NCBI RefSeq assembly: GCF_003427025.1
Contig: NZ_QVAI01000020.1
Coordinates: 1-64,000, forward strand
Direction: 5' to 3'
Length of the DNA: 64,000 nucleotides
Source of the DNA: Jiangella endophytica
GTDB lineage: Bacteria; Actinomycetota; Actinomycetes; Jiangellales; Jiangellaceae
Both the position numbers and the translations under genes were made by a program. The notes under the pieces are model-generated. The model was given only the letters and a program-made list of their open reading frames with translations. It searched no databases and was not told the origin of the DNA. This document shows, piece after piece, positions 48,843 through 57,055 of the stretch (positions within the stretch are counted from its first letter, which is position 1; the number at the start of each line of letters is the position of its first letter).

Positions 48843-49964
48843 GTGACGTTGCACACGGACATCCCGACGCGGTCCCAGTTGGAGCGGCTCATCTCGGCGC
48901 GCGACGACGTCAGCGTGTCGGTCTACGTGCCCACGAGCCCGGTCACCCAGCAGGCGCAGGCGGGCCGGATCGAGCTGAAGAACCTCGCCGCCGAGGCGAC
49001 GCGGCAACTGGAGGAGTCCGGGGCGGGCCGCGCCGCGGTCGCCGACGTCCGGGAGTCCCTGGACGACCTCGTCGAGGACGACGACTTCTGGGCCGAGCAG
49101 GCCCGCAGCCTGGCGCTGTTCGCGTCGCCGGGCGGTGTGACCGTGTTCCGGCTGCCGAACGAGCTGACCAGCGCGGTCGAGGTCAGCGACCGCTTCTACG
49201 TGAAACCGCTGCTGCGCGCCGTCACGTTCCCGCAGGCCGCGTTCGTCCTCGCGCTGGCCGCCGGATCGGTGCGGCTGGTCGAGGTCACCCGCGACGGGCC
49301 GCCGTTCACCGTCGACGTCCCCGGCCTGCCCACCGACGCGGCGTCCGCGGCCGGCAAGTCCTCCATCGCGGACCGCGCGCCGGTCGGGCGCATCCAGGGC
49401 TCGGAGGGACAGAAGGTCCGGCTGCGGCAGTACGCGCGCAAGGTCGACCAGGCGTTGCGCGGCGTGCTCACGGGCCTCGAGCTGCCGCTGATCCTCGCCG
49501 CCGTCGAGCCGATGGAGGCCATCTACCGCTCGGTGAACAGCTATCCGCACCTGGCCGGCCCGGGCATCGCCGGCAGCCCGGAAGGCGCCACCGACGCCGA
49601 GCTCGCGGACCTCGCCCGGCCGGTCCTCGACGAGCTCTACGCGCGGCAGCTCGCGGAGCTGCGCGACCTGTTCGGGCAGCGGTTCGACCAGGGCCGCGCG
49701 TCCGCCGACCTCGCGACCGTCGCCCGCGCGGCCACCTACGGTGTCGTCGACACCCTGGTCGTCGACATCGACGAGAAGGTGCCCGGCTACGTCGACGAGG
49801 AGTCCGGCGCGGTGACCCTCGCCGCCGACGACGCCGCCAGCTACGGCGTCGTCGACGAACTGGCCAGGCGGGTCCTGCTGGCCGGGGGCCGGGTGCTCGC
49901 CGTGCGTGCCGACGACGTGCCCGAGGGCGGGCCGGTCGCGGCGGTGTTCCGGTACGCGTTCTGA
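48843..49964 (+). CDS. baeRF-type (eRF1-like fold) protein
   Basis: A 373-aa protein with the layout of bacterial archaeo-eukaryotic release factor-like (baeRF) proteins. The N-terminal half begins TLHTDIPTRSQLERLISARDDVSVSVYVPT, shown here only in part, and includes RFYVKPLLRAV. The C-terminal part (ATYGVVDTLVVDIDEK, ~297) resembles eRF1 domain 3. Such proteins are thought to act on stalled or hibernating ribosomes, but this has not been shown for most. There is no signal peptide. GTG at 48843 has GGTGGA upstream. The exchanger gene starts immediately after its stop. Confidence 0.65.
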   Translation: MTLHTDIPTRSQLERLISARDDVSVSVYVPTSPVTQQAQAGRIELKNLAAEATRQLEESGAGRAAVADVRESLDDLVEDDDFWAEQARSLALFASPGGVTVFRLPNELTSAVEVSDRFYVKPLLRAVTFPQAAFVLALAAGSVRLVEVTRDGPPFTVDVPGLPTDAASAAGKSSIADRAPVGRIQGSEGQKVRLRQYARKVDQALRGVLTGLELPLILAAVEPMEAIYRSVNSYPHLAGPGIAGSPEGATDAELADLARPVLDELYARQLAELRDLFGQRFDQGRASADLATVARAATYGVVDTLVVDIDEKVPGYVDEESGAVTLAADDAASYGVVDELARRVLLAGGRVLAVRADDVPEGGPVAAVFRYAF

Positions 49965-50936
49965 GTGTCCAGCGCGCTGCTGATCGTCGTCGGCCTCGCC
50001 GGGCTCGTGGGCGGCGCCGAGCTGCTCGTCCGGGGCGGGACCGGTCTGGCGTTGCGGCTCGGGATCGCGCCGATCGTCGTCGGGGTCACGGTGGTCGCCC
50101 TCGGTACCAGCCTGCCGGAGCTGGCCGTCGGGATCGACGCCGCGCGGCAGGGCAACGCGGGCCTGGCGGTCGGCAACATCGTCGGCACGAACCTCGTCAA
50201 CCTGCTGCTGATCCTCGGGCTGAGCGCGCTGATCAGCCCGATCGCGCTCGACACGCGCACCGTACGGTTCGACCTCCCGCTGATGGCCGCAGCGGCGCTG
50301 TTGCTGCTGGTCGTCGCGCTCGACGGCACGTTCGGCCGGTTGGACGGCCTGGTGCTGGTGCTGTTCGGCGTCGGCTACACGCTGGCGATCCTGTACGTCA
50401 GCCGCCGGGAGCCCAGCACCGTGCGGGCGCAGTACAGCGCCGAGTACGTCCCACAGGACACCGGGCGGGCGCCGGCTCGTCCGTGGCGCGACGTGGCGAG
50501 CCTGGTCGTGGGCATCGCGGTCGTCGTCGTCGGGGCGACGCTGCTCGTGGACGGCGCGGTCGACGCCGCGCGGGCCATCGGCGTGAGCGACGCGGTCATC
50601 GGGCTGACGGTCATCGCCATCGGCACGTCGGCGCCCGAACTGGTGACCACGGTGGTCTCGACGATCCGCGGCAACCGCGACATCGCACTGGGCAACCTGC
50701 TGGGTTCGAGCGTCTACAACATCGCGATCATCCTCGGGATCACGATCCTGGTGGCGCCGGAGGTCGTCCAGGTACCCGACGAGGTCCTCGGCGGCGACCT
50801 CCTGCTGATGGTCGCGGTCGCACTCGCCTGCGTGCCGGTGTTCGTCTCGGGCAGCCGGATCAGCCGCCTCGAGGGTGGCCTGTTCGTCGCGGCGTACGGC
50901 GGCTATCTCACCTGGCTGCTCCTCTCCCACGCCTGA
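49965..50936 (+). CDS. Na+/Ca2+ exchanger family (CaCA) transporter
   Basis: A 323-aa membrane protein with about ten spans and two inverted alpha repeats: VVALGTSLPELAVG (~45) and VIAIGTSAPELVTT (~215), each followed by GNIVGTNLVN and GNLLGSSVYN ion-site stretches. It is of the YrbG/CaCA type and exports Ca2+ or a similar cation in exchange for Na+ or H+. The GTG directly abuts the previous stop, so translation is probably coupled to the baeRF gene. Confidence 0.9.
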   Translation: MSSALLIVVGLAGLVGGAELLVRGGTGLALRLGIAPIVVGVTVVALGTSLPELAVGIDAARQGNAGLAVGNIVGTNLVNLLLILGLSALISPIALDTRTVRFDLPLMAAAALLLLVVALDGTFGRLDGLVLVLFGVGYTLAILYVSRREPSTVRAQYSAEYVPQDTGRAPARPWRDVASLVVGIAVVVVGATLLVDGAVDAARAIGVSDAVIGLTVIAIGTSAPELVTTVVSTIRGNRDIALGNLLGSSVYNIAIILGITILVAPEVVQVPDEVLGGDLLLMVAVALACVPVFVSGSRISRLEGGLFVAAYGGYLTWLLLSHA

Positions 50937-51033
50937 CTGAGCGCACCGGCTGTCGGTTCCGTCCAAGACGGCGGCGGCGGACGCCCTCTAGCGTGGTCAC
51001 CAGCAGTTCGTCCGATCACGAGGAGACAGCATC

Positions 51034-51612
51034 ATGCGTGACCTGGTCTACACCGGCTTCATGTCGCTCGACGGCGTCGTGGACTCGCCCGGCGGCGGGC
51101 CGGGCGAGGAGCACCGCAGCGCCGGCTGGGTGGTCAAGGACCTCGAGTTCGTCCCCGAGGCATGGTCGCTGAAGGGTGAGGAGCTCGAGGAGACGACGGC
51201 GCTGATGTTCGGGCGCCACAGCTACGAGTCGTTCGCCACGACCTGGCCGGCGTCGGAGGACCACGCCGACTACAAGGAACTGCCCAAGTACGTCGTGTCG
51301 ACGACGCTGCCCGACGACGCGCTCGTCGACGGCTGGGGGCCGCAGACGATCCTGCGCTCGACCGAGGACGTCGCTGCGCTGAAGCAGGGTGACGGCGGCA
51401 AGATCTTCATCCACGGCAGCGCGGAGCTGGCCCGGCGGCTGGCCGACGCGGACCTGATCGACCAGTACAACCTGCTGGTCTTCCCGGTGCTGCTGGGTGC
51501 CGGCACGAGCGTGTTCAGCCGTGCGGACCGCGCCAAGCAGATGTTGTCGCTGCGCGAGTTCGACACCTATTCGAACGGGATCATGAAGCTGGTCTACGAC
51601 GTCCGGCGCTGA
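51034..51612 (+). CDS. Dihydrofolate reductase-like (RibD C-terminal) protein
   Basis: A 192-aa protein of the RibD-C/DHFR-like fold, starting DLVYTGFMSLDGVVDSPGGG and containing ALMFGRHSYESFA and KIFIHGSAELARRL. Proteins of this type bind NADPH; few have known substrates. It is not the essential DHFR. AGGAG lies ten bases upstream of the ATG. TAGCGT (50989-50994) may be the -10. Its 3' end overlaps the converging AraC gene by 19 bases. Confidence 0.85.
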   Translation: MRDLVYTGFMSLDGVVDSPGGGPGEEHRSAGWVVKDLEFVPEAWSLKGEELEETTALMFGRHSYESFATTWPASEDHADYKELPKYVVSTTLPDDALVDGWGPQTILRSTEDVAALKQGDGGKIFIHGSAELARRLADADLIDQYNLLVFPVLLGAGTSVFSRADRAKQMLSLREFDTYSNGIMKLVYDVRR

Positions 51613-52304
51613 GCCACGTCGAGGGCGATCGCTGTGCCGCTACCCTCGCGCAGCTGCCCGGCCGTGCGTCCGACATACGTGCGCAGCGCCCGGGCCAGGT
51701 GCGGCTCGTCGAAGTAGTCCAGCTTGGCGACGACGTCGGCGGCCAGGGCGCCGGCGGCCAGCAGCTCCGCCGCCGTCCGGGCCCGCTCGATCTGCCGGAT
51801 GGCGCCCCGGGTCAGCCCGGTCGCCGCGCGGAAGCGACGTTCGATCGTGCGGCCCGAGACCGCCGGGTCGCCGCCGCGGAGCACGTCGGTGACGAGCGGG
51901 TCACGGACGATGACGCCGGCCCGCACCAGCCGCTCGACCAGAGCCTCTGCGTCGTCGGCGCCCGGCGTCTCCCACCGCGCGCCGTCGAGCCGGAACGTCC
52001 GGCGCGTGGTGTCGGGCAGCTCGATACCGCCGTCGACCAGGGCGGACGTGGGCGCGACCCGCAGCGAGGTGCCCACGGCGAAGTCGATGCCCGTGAAGGT
52101 GGCGCCCTCGGGCACCGGCGCCGTGCCGGAGGTCGTCTCGGGCCCGGAGACGCCGGCGTACGACCGGCCCCGCTGCTCCCAGAACACCAGGCCCCAGCGC
52201 ACCCCGGCGACCGCGGTCATCTGCGTGACGTGCTCGCTGGTGCACGTCCACACCTCGTCGACCCACGGTGATCCGGAGCCGCGCGTCTCGAACCGCAGTC
52301 CCAC
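51594..52304 (-). CDS. AraC-family regulator
   Basis: A 236-aa regulator with a cupin-like N-terminal half and a C-terminal AraC helix-turn-helix pair (~155-230; GRTIERRFRAATGLTRGAIRQIE begins it, here cited as GRTIERRFRAATGLTRGA). It lies last in line after the HTH and MFS genes, 30 bases downstream of the MFS stop, and converges on the DHFR-like gene with overlapping ends. AraC regulators and DHFR-like reductases often occur together, so it may control that gene. Confidence 0.85.
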   Translation of the reverse strand: MGLRFETRGSGSPWVDEVWTCTSEHVTQMTAVAGVRWGLVFWEQRGRSYAGVSGPETTSGTAPVPEGATFTGIDFAVGTSLRVAPTSALVDGGIELPDTTRRTFRLDGARWETPGADDAEALVERLVRAGVIVRDPLVTDVLRGGDPAVSGRTIERRFRAATGLTRGAIRQIERARTAAELLAAGALAADVVAKLDYFDEPHLARALRTYVGRTAGQLREGSGTAIALDVAQRRTS

Positions 52305-52334
52305 GGCCGAAGAATACGCCGCGGGTCGCAGGCC

Positions 52335-53567
52335 TCAGCCGGGCCGCTGGTCCAGCAGCCGGAAGGTGCGGACGGTGAACGGGAGGAGGGCCAGCAGCAG
52401 GGACACGGCCCCGGTCGCGAGCAGCGCGACGAGCAGGCCGGAACCGTCGACGAGCAGGCCGCCGAGCACCGGTCCCAGCGGAAGCCCCGTCCAGGCGAGT
52501 GCCTTGATGGCGCCCAGCACGCGCGGGAGCAGTTCCGTCGGAACACGTTCGTACTGCACCGCTCCGATGATGGGGTTGATGCCGCCGGCGGCAAGACCGC
52601 TCACCAGGGCCACGGCGGCCGTGGCCGACGGCGACCAGCCGATCGCCATCGCGATCGTGAGCGGTGCGCCACCCAGCGCGAACCCGATGGCGTACACCGC
52701 CCAGCGCCGCAGCCGGGGAGCCAGCCACGAGCCGAGGAGGCTGCCGACGAGTGCGCCCAGTGAGATCGCACCGGAGACGAGGCCGAGCGTCGCCGGAGCG
52801 AGGCCGTCCTCGCGCACCCAGCTGGGCAGCAGCACGCTGTAGCGCGCGTTGTTGAGCAGGTTCGAGGCGGCGACCATGAGGACGATCCACCGCAGCAGCG
52901 GGTCGGCGAACACGAACCCGAGCCCGGCCGTCACGCGCCGCAGGTACCGCCCCTCGGTCGCGCCGCCTCGCGCCGGTCCGCCCATGTCCGCGGGGACGCC
53001 GGCCAGCAGGACGATCGCCGTGGCGATGAACCCCGAGCCGCAGACCAGGAGGACCATGGCGGGCTCGAGGACGGTGAGCAGCGCCGCGGCCGCGGGAGCG
53101 CCGAGCAGCATGGCCGCCTCGCGGGCACTGGAGTTCAGGCCGGCCGCCCGCTCCAGCGGGGTGCCCCCACGTCGCGCGGCCTCGGGGACGAGCGGGGCGA
53201 CCGCGCAGTCGGCGACGCCGCGGAGGGTGCCGACGACCGCGACGACGGCGACGATGGCGGCCAGGCCGAGCGCACCCGCCGCGGAGAGGGCCGGCACGCA
53301 CAGGATGACGGGTCCCGCGATGACGTTCCCCGCCCATGCCGCTCGGCGCGGCCCGACCCGCTCGACCCACGGTCCGGCCAGCGCCTGCATGGTCACGTAG
53401 GGCGCCAGCTCCGCGAAGACGACGAGACCGGTGCGAGCCGCGCTGCCGGAGGTCGTCAGCACGAGCCAGGGGATGGCGAGGGCCGAGACCGACGTGAACA
53501 GGACCGAGACGAGGTTCGAGGCCAGCACCGCATGCAGCGGCAGCCTCGAGACCGGCTGTGCCGTCAC
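52335..53567 (-). CDS. MFS transporter
   Basis: A 410-aa permease with about twelve spans in two halves, without a cleaved signal. The N-terminal half contains PWLVLTTSGSAARTG and the MFS-type ALAGPWVERVGPRRAAW loop. A likely drug or metabolite exporter of the enterobactin-exporter/MFS_3 kind. GTG at 53567 overlaps the stop of the HTH regulator gene (GTGA), so the pair is coupled and the regulator probably senses the exported compound. Confidence 0.87.
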   Translation of the reverse strand: MTAQPVSRLPLHAVLASNLVSVLFTSVSALAIPWLVLTTSGSAARTGLVVFAELAPYVTMQALAGPWVERVGPRRAAWAGNVIAGPVILCVPALSAAGALGLAAIVAVVAVVGTLRGVADCAVAPLVPEAARRGGTPLERAAGLNSSAREAAMLLGAPAAAALLTVLEPAMVLLVCGSGFIATAIVLLAGVPADMGGPARGGATEGRYLRRVTAGLGFVFADPLLRWIVLMVAASNLLNNARYSVLLPSWVREDGLAPATLGLVSGAISLGALVGSLLGSWLAPRLRRWAVYAIGFALGGAPLTIAMAIGWSPSATAAVALVSGLAAGGINPIIGAVQYERVPTELLPRVLGAIKALAWTGLPLGPVLGGLLVDGSGLLVALLATGAVSLLLALLPFTVRTFRLLDQRPG

Positions 53568-54238
53568 GCCCTGCGCGGTGCCGTGGCGTCGGGCTCGTCC
53601 GGGACCAACTGGAACTGGAGGACGGCGCGCTCGCGACCCTCGCCGTCGTCGTCCGGGCCGCCCGGCCCGCGTGCCCTGCCCCGCTGGTCGCTGCGGTACG
53701 GAGCGACCAGCGCATGGATCCGGAGCGCGAGCTCGCGTGCTTCGGCTCGGGAGAGCGACAGCGTCGTCTCGCCGAGCTGCCACGGCAGGAGATGCAGCTC
53801 GTCATGCCGTGCGGACAAGGTGTCGATGTAGCCGAGGACCCGCTCGTACGCCACCTGAGCGACGGCGCGCATGTACCGCTCCGCCGCCTCGACCTGCGCG
53901 TCGCTGCCGCCGTGTCCGGGAACGCGGAACGAGAACGTGATGCCCTCGTGCACCGGCCGCCACCATCGCTCGCGCCGCGTGCCGCGCTCGACGTCCTCCT
54001 CGATGAATCCCGCGTCGGCGAGGGCGCGCAGGTGGTAGCTCGTCACGCCGCTGGACTGGCCGATGCGCTCGGCCAGCGTCGTCGCCGAGCCCGGCCCGTC
54101 CTCGCGCAGCAGCCGCAGCAGGCTCACCCGGATCGGGTGCGCGAGTGCCTGGACGTTGACGGGCGTGACCAGCGCGTATCGCTCGGGGTCGAACCACGGC
54201 GGCGGCCAGGCGCCGGGGTCGTCGGGATCCTCGGTCAT
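53564..54238 (-). CDS. Winged-helix (ArsR-like) regulator of the MFS gene
   Basis: A 224-aa regulator with an N-terminal ArsR-type winged helix (~30-90; ALAHPIRVSLLRLLREDGP, then SGVTSYHLRALADAGFI) and a helical C-terminal half. It lacks the metal-binding cysteines of classical ArsR. It is first in the regulator-MFS operon, and its promoter is overlaid by a TTTGCAAA dyad, which points to self-repression. The message may begin at or near the ATG. Confidence 0.85.
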   Translation of the reverse strand: MTEDPDDPGAWPPPWFDPERYALVTPVNVQALAHPIRVSLLRLLREDGPGSATTLAERIGQSSGVTSYHLRALADAGFIEEDVERGTRRERWWRPVHEGITFSFRVPGHGGSDAQVEAAERYMRAVAQVAYERVLGYIDTLSARHDELHLLPWQLGETTLSLSRAEARELALRIHALVAPYRSDQRGRARGPGGPDDDGEGRERAVLQFQLVPDEPDATAPRRA

Positions 54239-54244
54239 GTGTGC

Positions 54245-54274
54245 AGAATAGCTTTGCAAACGCGATTTGCAAAG
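54245..54274 (-). promoter_or_regulatory. Promoter and operator of the HTH-MFS operon
   Basis: On the minus strand, TTGCAA (-35), a 16-base spacer, and TATTCT (-10; 54250-54245) lie just before the ATG at 54238. The dyad CTTTGCAAA-CGCGA-TTTGCAAAG (54252-54274) is perfect and covers the -35 and spacer, so a bound dimer would block transcription. It also lies upstream of the divergent surface-protein gene. Confidence 0.68.
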
Positions 54275-54422
54275 ACGTTTTGCGATTGCTCGGGTGCGGC
54301 CCGGGCTCGCCCCGCCTCCCGTTCGCCAGGCATTCACCCGATGGTCGCGAAGTATCTGGTTCGTTCCTCTTTGCTGTGCGGGGCGGCTGGGGGCCGCCGT
54401 CATCGATGAGGGGGAAGCAGGC

Positions 54423-56858
54423 ATGAGTGCGCGCAAGGCGCAGAGGGCCGCCGTCGCCGTTCTGGCGGTCACGGGACTGGTCCCGCTGGGGGTGGCCGGA
54501 GTTCCGGCGGCGGCGGGCCCGGACCTCCCGGGAGTGGTCGTCAACGAGGTCTCGCAGCGGGTGAACCCGGACTGGGTGGAGCTGTACAACCCGGGCGACG
54601 AGGTGGTCGACCTGTCCGGCTGGAAGCTCCAGGACGACCAGGACCGCGGGCCGGAGGACTACGTGTTCCCGGCCGGCACGGTGATCCCGGCCGGCTGGTA
54701 CCTGGTGCTCGACGCGGCCGAGGACGACACGCCGGGGTTCGAATTCGGGCTGGGCGCGGCCGACACCGTCCGGCTGTCCGACGCCGGCGGAGGGCTGGTC
54801 GACAGCCTCAGCTGGACCGAGCATGCCGCCACGTCGTACGGCCGCTGCCCGGACGGCACCGGCGAGGTCCGGCAGACGGCGACGGCGACCCGCGGCGAGG
54901 CCAACGACTGCACGTCGCCGGTCCGGATCAACGAGGTCGCGGCCGGATTCGTCGAGCTGGTCGACCCGAGCGGCGCCGGCGTCGACCTGGACGGTCTCGT
55001 CGTCCGCGCGGCGGGCGCCGGCGGCGGCTACGAGGTCCCGGCCGGGTCGCTGGCGCCGGGCGAGCTGGTGGTGATCGATGCGGACGCGCTCGGGTTCGCG
55101 CCGGGCGAGGTCTCCGGGGTCGAGCTGGTGGACGGTGACGGCGCGGTGGCCGACGAGCACGGCTGGGACGCGCTGCCGGAGCCGAGCACGGGCCGCTGCC
55201 CCGACGGCACCGGCGCGTTCACGGTGACGGCGTCGGCGACGCCGGGCGGGCCGAACGACTGCGTGCCGGTCGCCGGCCAGGACGTCGTCCGGGTCAACGA
55301 GGTGGAGTCCAGCGACGGCGTGCCGGGCGACTGGATCGAGCTGGTCAACACCGGCGCCGAGCCCGTCGACCTGTCCGGCTGGCTGGTCCGCGACAACGAC
55401 GACACCCGGTTCTCCACCATCGCGGCGGGCACGGTGATCGCGCCCGGCGGCTTCTACGTGCACGAGGAGGCCGCGCTCGGCTTCGGCCTCGGCGGCGCCG
55501 ACATGGCCCGCCTCTACACGCCGAACGGCACGCTGGTCGACGGCTACGCCTGGGACGAGCACGCGCCGGCGACGTACGGCCGCTGCCCCGACGGCACCGG
55601 TGAGTTCCGCGCCACGACGACGCCGGCGAAGGGCGCGCCGAACCACTGCGACGGCGACCCGGAGCCCGAGCCGGAACCGGACCCGGGCAGCCCCTGGCCC
55701 GGCGGGCCGGAGATCACCGTCGTCGACCTGGCGGACGACTTCGACGGCGACCTCAGCGGCCTGGACCACCAGGACGGCGTCCTGTGGGCGGTCGACAACG
55801 GGCGCGGGCAGCTGCACAGGCTGGAGTGGGACGGCGGCGCCTGGCGGAACAGCGCCGACGACGGCTGGGCGGCCGGAAAGCCGCTGCGCTACCCGGGCGG
55901 CGTCGGCACGCCTGACAGCGAGGGCGTGACGGTGACCGGCGACGGCTCCGTCGTGGTCGGGACCGAGCGCGACAACGACGCCGACGACCTCAGCCAGCTG
56001 AGCCTGCTCCGCTTCGACGTCTCCGGCGCCGAGCCGAGCCTGACGGCGTCGGCGGAGTGGGACCTCACCCCGCAGCTGCCGCCGACCGGCCCGAACACCG
56101 GCATCGAGGCGGTCGAGTGGGTGCCCGACGACGTGCTGACCGGCCTCGGCTTCGCCGACGCGTCGGCCGGCGCCGCGTACGACCCGGACGGCTACGCCCC
56201 GCACGGCGGCGGCGTGTACTTCGTCGGCATCGAGGGGACCGGCCTCGTCTACGCCTACCTGCTCCTCGACGGCGGCGACGTGCACCGGCTCGCCGAACTG
56301 GACCCGGGGCTGGGCGGCGTCATGGCGCTGGACTTCGACCTCGCCACGGACACCCTCTGGGTGGTCTGCGACGACGGCTGCGACGGTGCGTCGGCGCTGC
56401 TGCGGGTCGGGGCGGACGGCGCGTTCGCGGCGACCGGCCGGGTCGCCCGTCCGGGCGGGATGGCGAACCTCAACACCGAGGGTTTCGCGATCACCCCGGT
56501 CGAGCACTGCGTCGACGGCCTGCGGCCGGTCTACTGGTCCGACGACAACGACACCGACGGTCACTCGCTGCGTGCCGGCACGCTTCCGTGCCCGGACCCG
56601 GAAGAGCCCGGCGAGCCTGGTGAGCCCGGTGACGAGGCCGGAGAGCCCGAAGAGCCCGGCGACGAGGCGGGAGACCCCGGCGACGCCGGCTCGGACGGCG
56701 GTGACACCGGCTCGGACGGCGGTGACACCGGCGCCGAGGCACTGCCGGACACCGGCGGCGCGGCCGGCCCGCTCCTGGTCGTCGGGGTGCTGCTGGCCCT
56801 GGCCGGGGTCGCCCTGGCGGCGGCCGGTCGATGGCGGGGTGGGTTCGGGCCGAGCTGA
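54423..56858 (+). CDS. Lamin-tail / phytase-like LPXTG surface protein
   Basis: An 811-aa exported protein. A signal peptide (~1-30, AVAVLAVTGLVPLGVAG core) is followed by three lamin-tail-like domains (~38-155, ~160-275, ~285-405), each with the DWVELYNPGDEVVDLSGW or FVELVDPSG pattern and ending in a GRCPDGTG stretch. A beta-propeller-like domain (~425-715; DLSGLDHQDGVLWAVDNGRG) resembles the esterase-like activity of phytase family. A Glu/Pro/Gly-rich stalk, an LPDTG sortase signal (~773), a membrane segment and a basic tail complete it. It is probably anchored to the wall; its enzyme activity is unknown. A GAGGGGG site precedes the ATG. Confidence 0.85.
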   Translation: MSARKAQRAAVAVLAVTGLVPLGVAGVPAAAGPDLPGVVVNEVSQRVNPDWVELYNPGDEVVDLSGWKLQDDQDRGPEDYVFPAGTVIPAGWYLVLDAAEDDTPGFEFGLGAADTVRLSDAGGGLVDSLSWTEHAATSYGRCPDGTGEVRQTATATRGEANDCTSPVRINEVAAGFVELVDPSGAGVDLDGLVVRAAGAGGGYEVPAGSLAPGELVVIDADALGFAPGEVSGVELVDGDGAVADEHGWDALPEPSTGRCPDGTGAFTVTASATPGGPNDCVPVAGQDVVRVNEVESSDGVPGDWIELVNTGAEPVDLSGWLVRDNDDTRFSTIAAGTVIAPGGFYVHEEAALGFGLGGADMARLYTPNGTLVDGYAWDEHAPATYGRCPDGTGEFRATTTPAKGAPNHCDGDPEPEPEPDPGSPWPGGPEITVVDLADDFDGDLSGLDHQDGVLWAVDNGRGQLHRLEWDGGAWRNSADDGWAAGKPLRYPGGVGTPDSEGVTVTGDGSVVVGTERDNDADDLSQLSLLRFDVSGAEPSLTASAEWDLTPQLPPTGPNTGIEAVEWVPDDVLTGLGFADASAGAAYDPDGYAPHGGGVYFVGIEGTGLVYAYLLLDGGDVHRLAELDPGLGGVMALDFDLATDTLWVVCDDGCDGASALLRVGADGAFAATGRVARPGGMANLNTEGFAITPVEHCVDGLRPVYWSDDNDTDGHSLRAGTLPCPDPEEPGEPGEPGDEAGEPEEPGDEAGDPGDAGSDGGDTGSDGGDTGAEALPDTGGAAGPLLVVGVLLALAGVALAAAGRWRGGFGPS

Positions 56859-56871
56859 TCCGGCCGGGTCG

Positions 56872-56907
56872 CCCGGACCGCCGTCGTCCCCGGGACGGCG
56901 GTCCGGG
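56872..56907 (+). terminator. Perfect 14-bp hairpin after the surface-protein gene
   Basis: CCCGGACCGCCGTC (56872-56885) pairs exactly with 56894-56907 around an 8-base loop, 13 bases after the stop. There is no T-run. Confidence 0.7.
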
Positions 56908-57055
56908 TCCGTCCCGGCGCACGGTCCGGAACGCGGTCCGCAGCGGCGGTCCGGGCCGATCAGCCGGTGGGAGCGCCGATCTGGCGAATCGCCCTCCTGC
57001 GACATCGCCGCGCGGCCTAGAGTGACAAGGCCGACGACTCGCAGGGGGAGAGACC

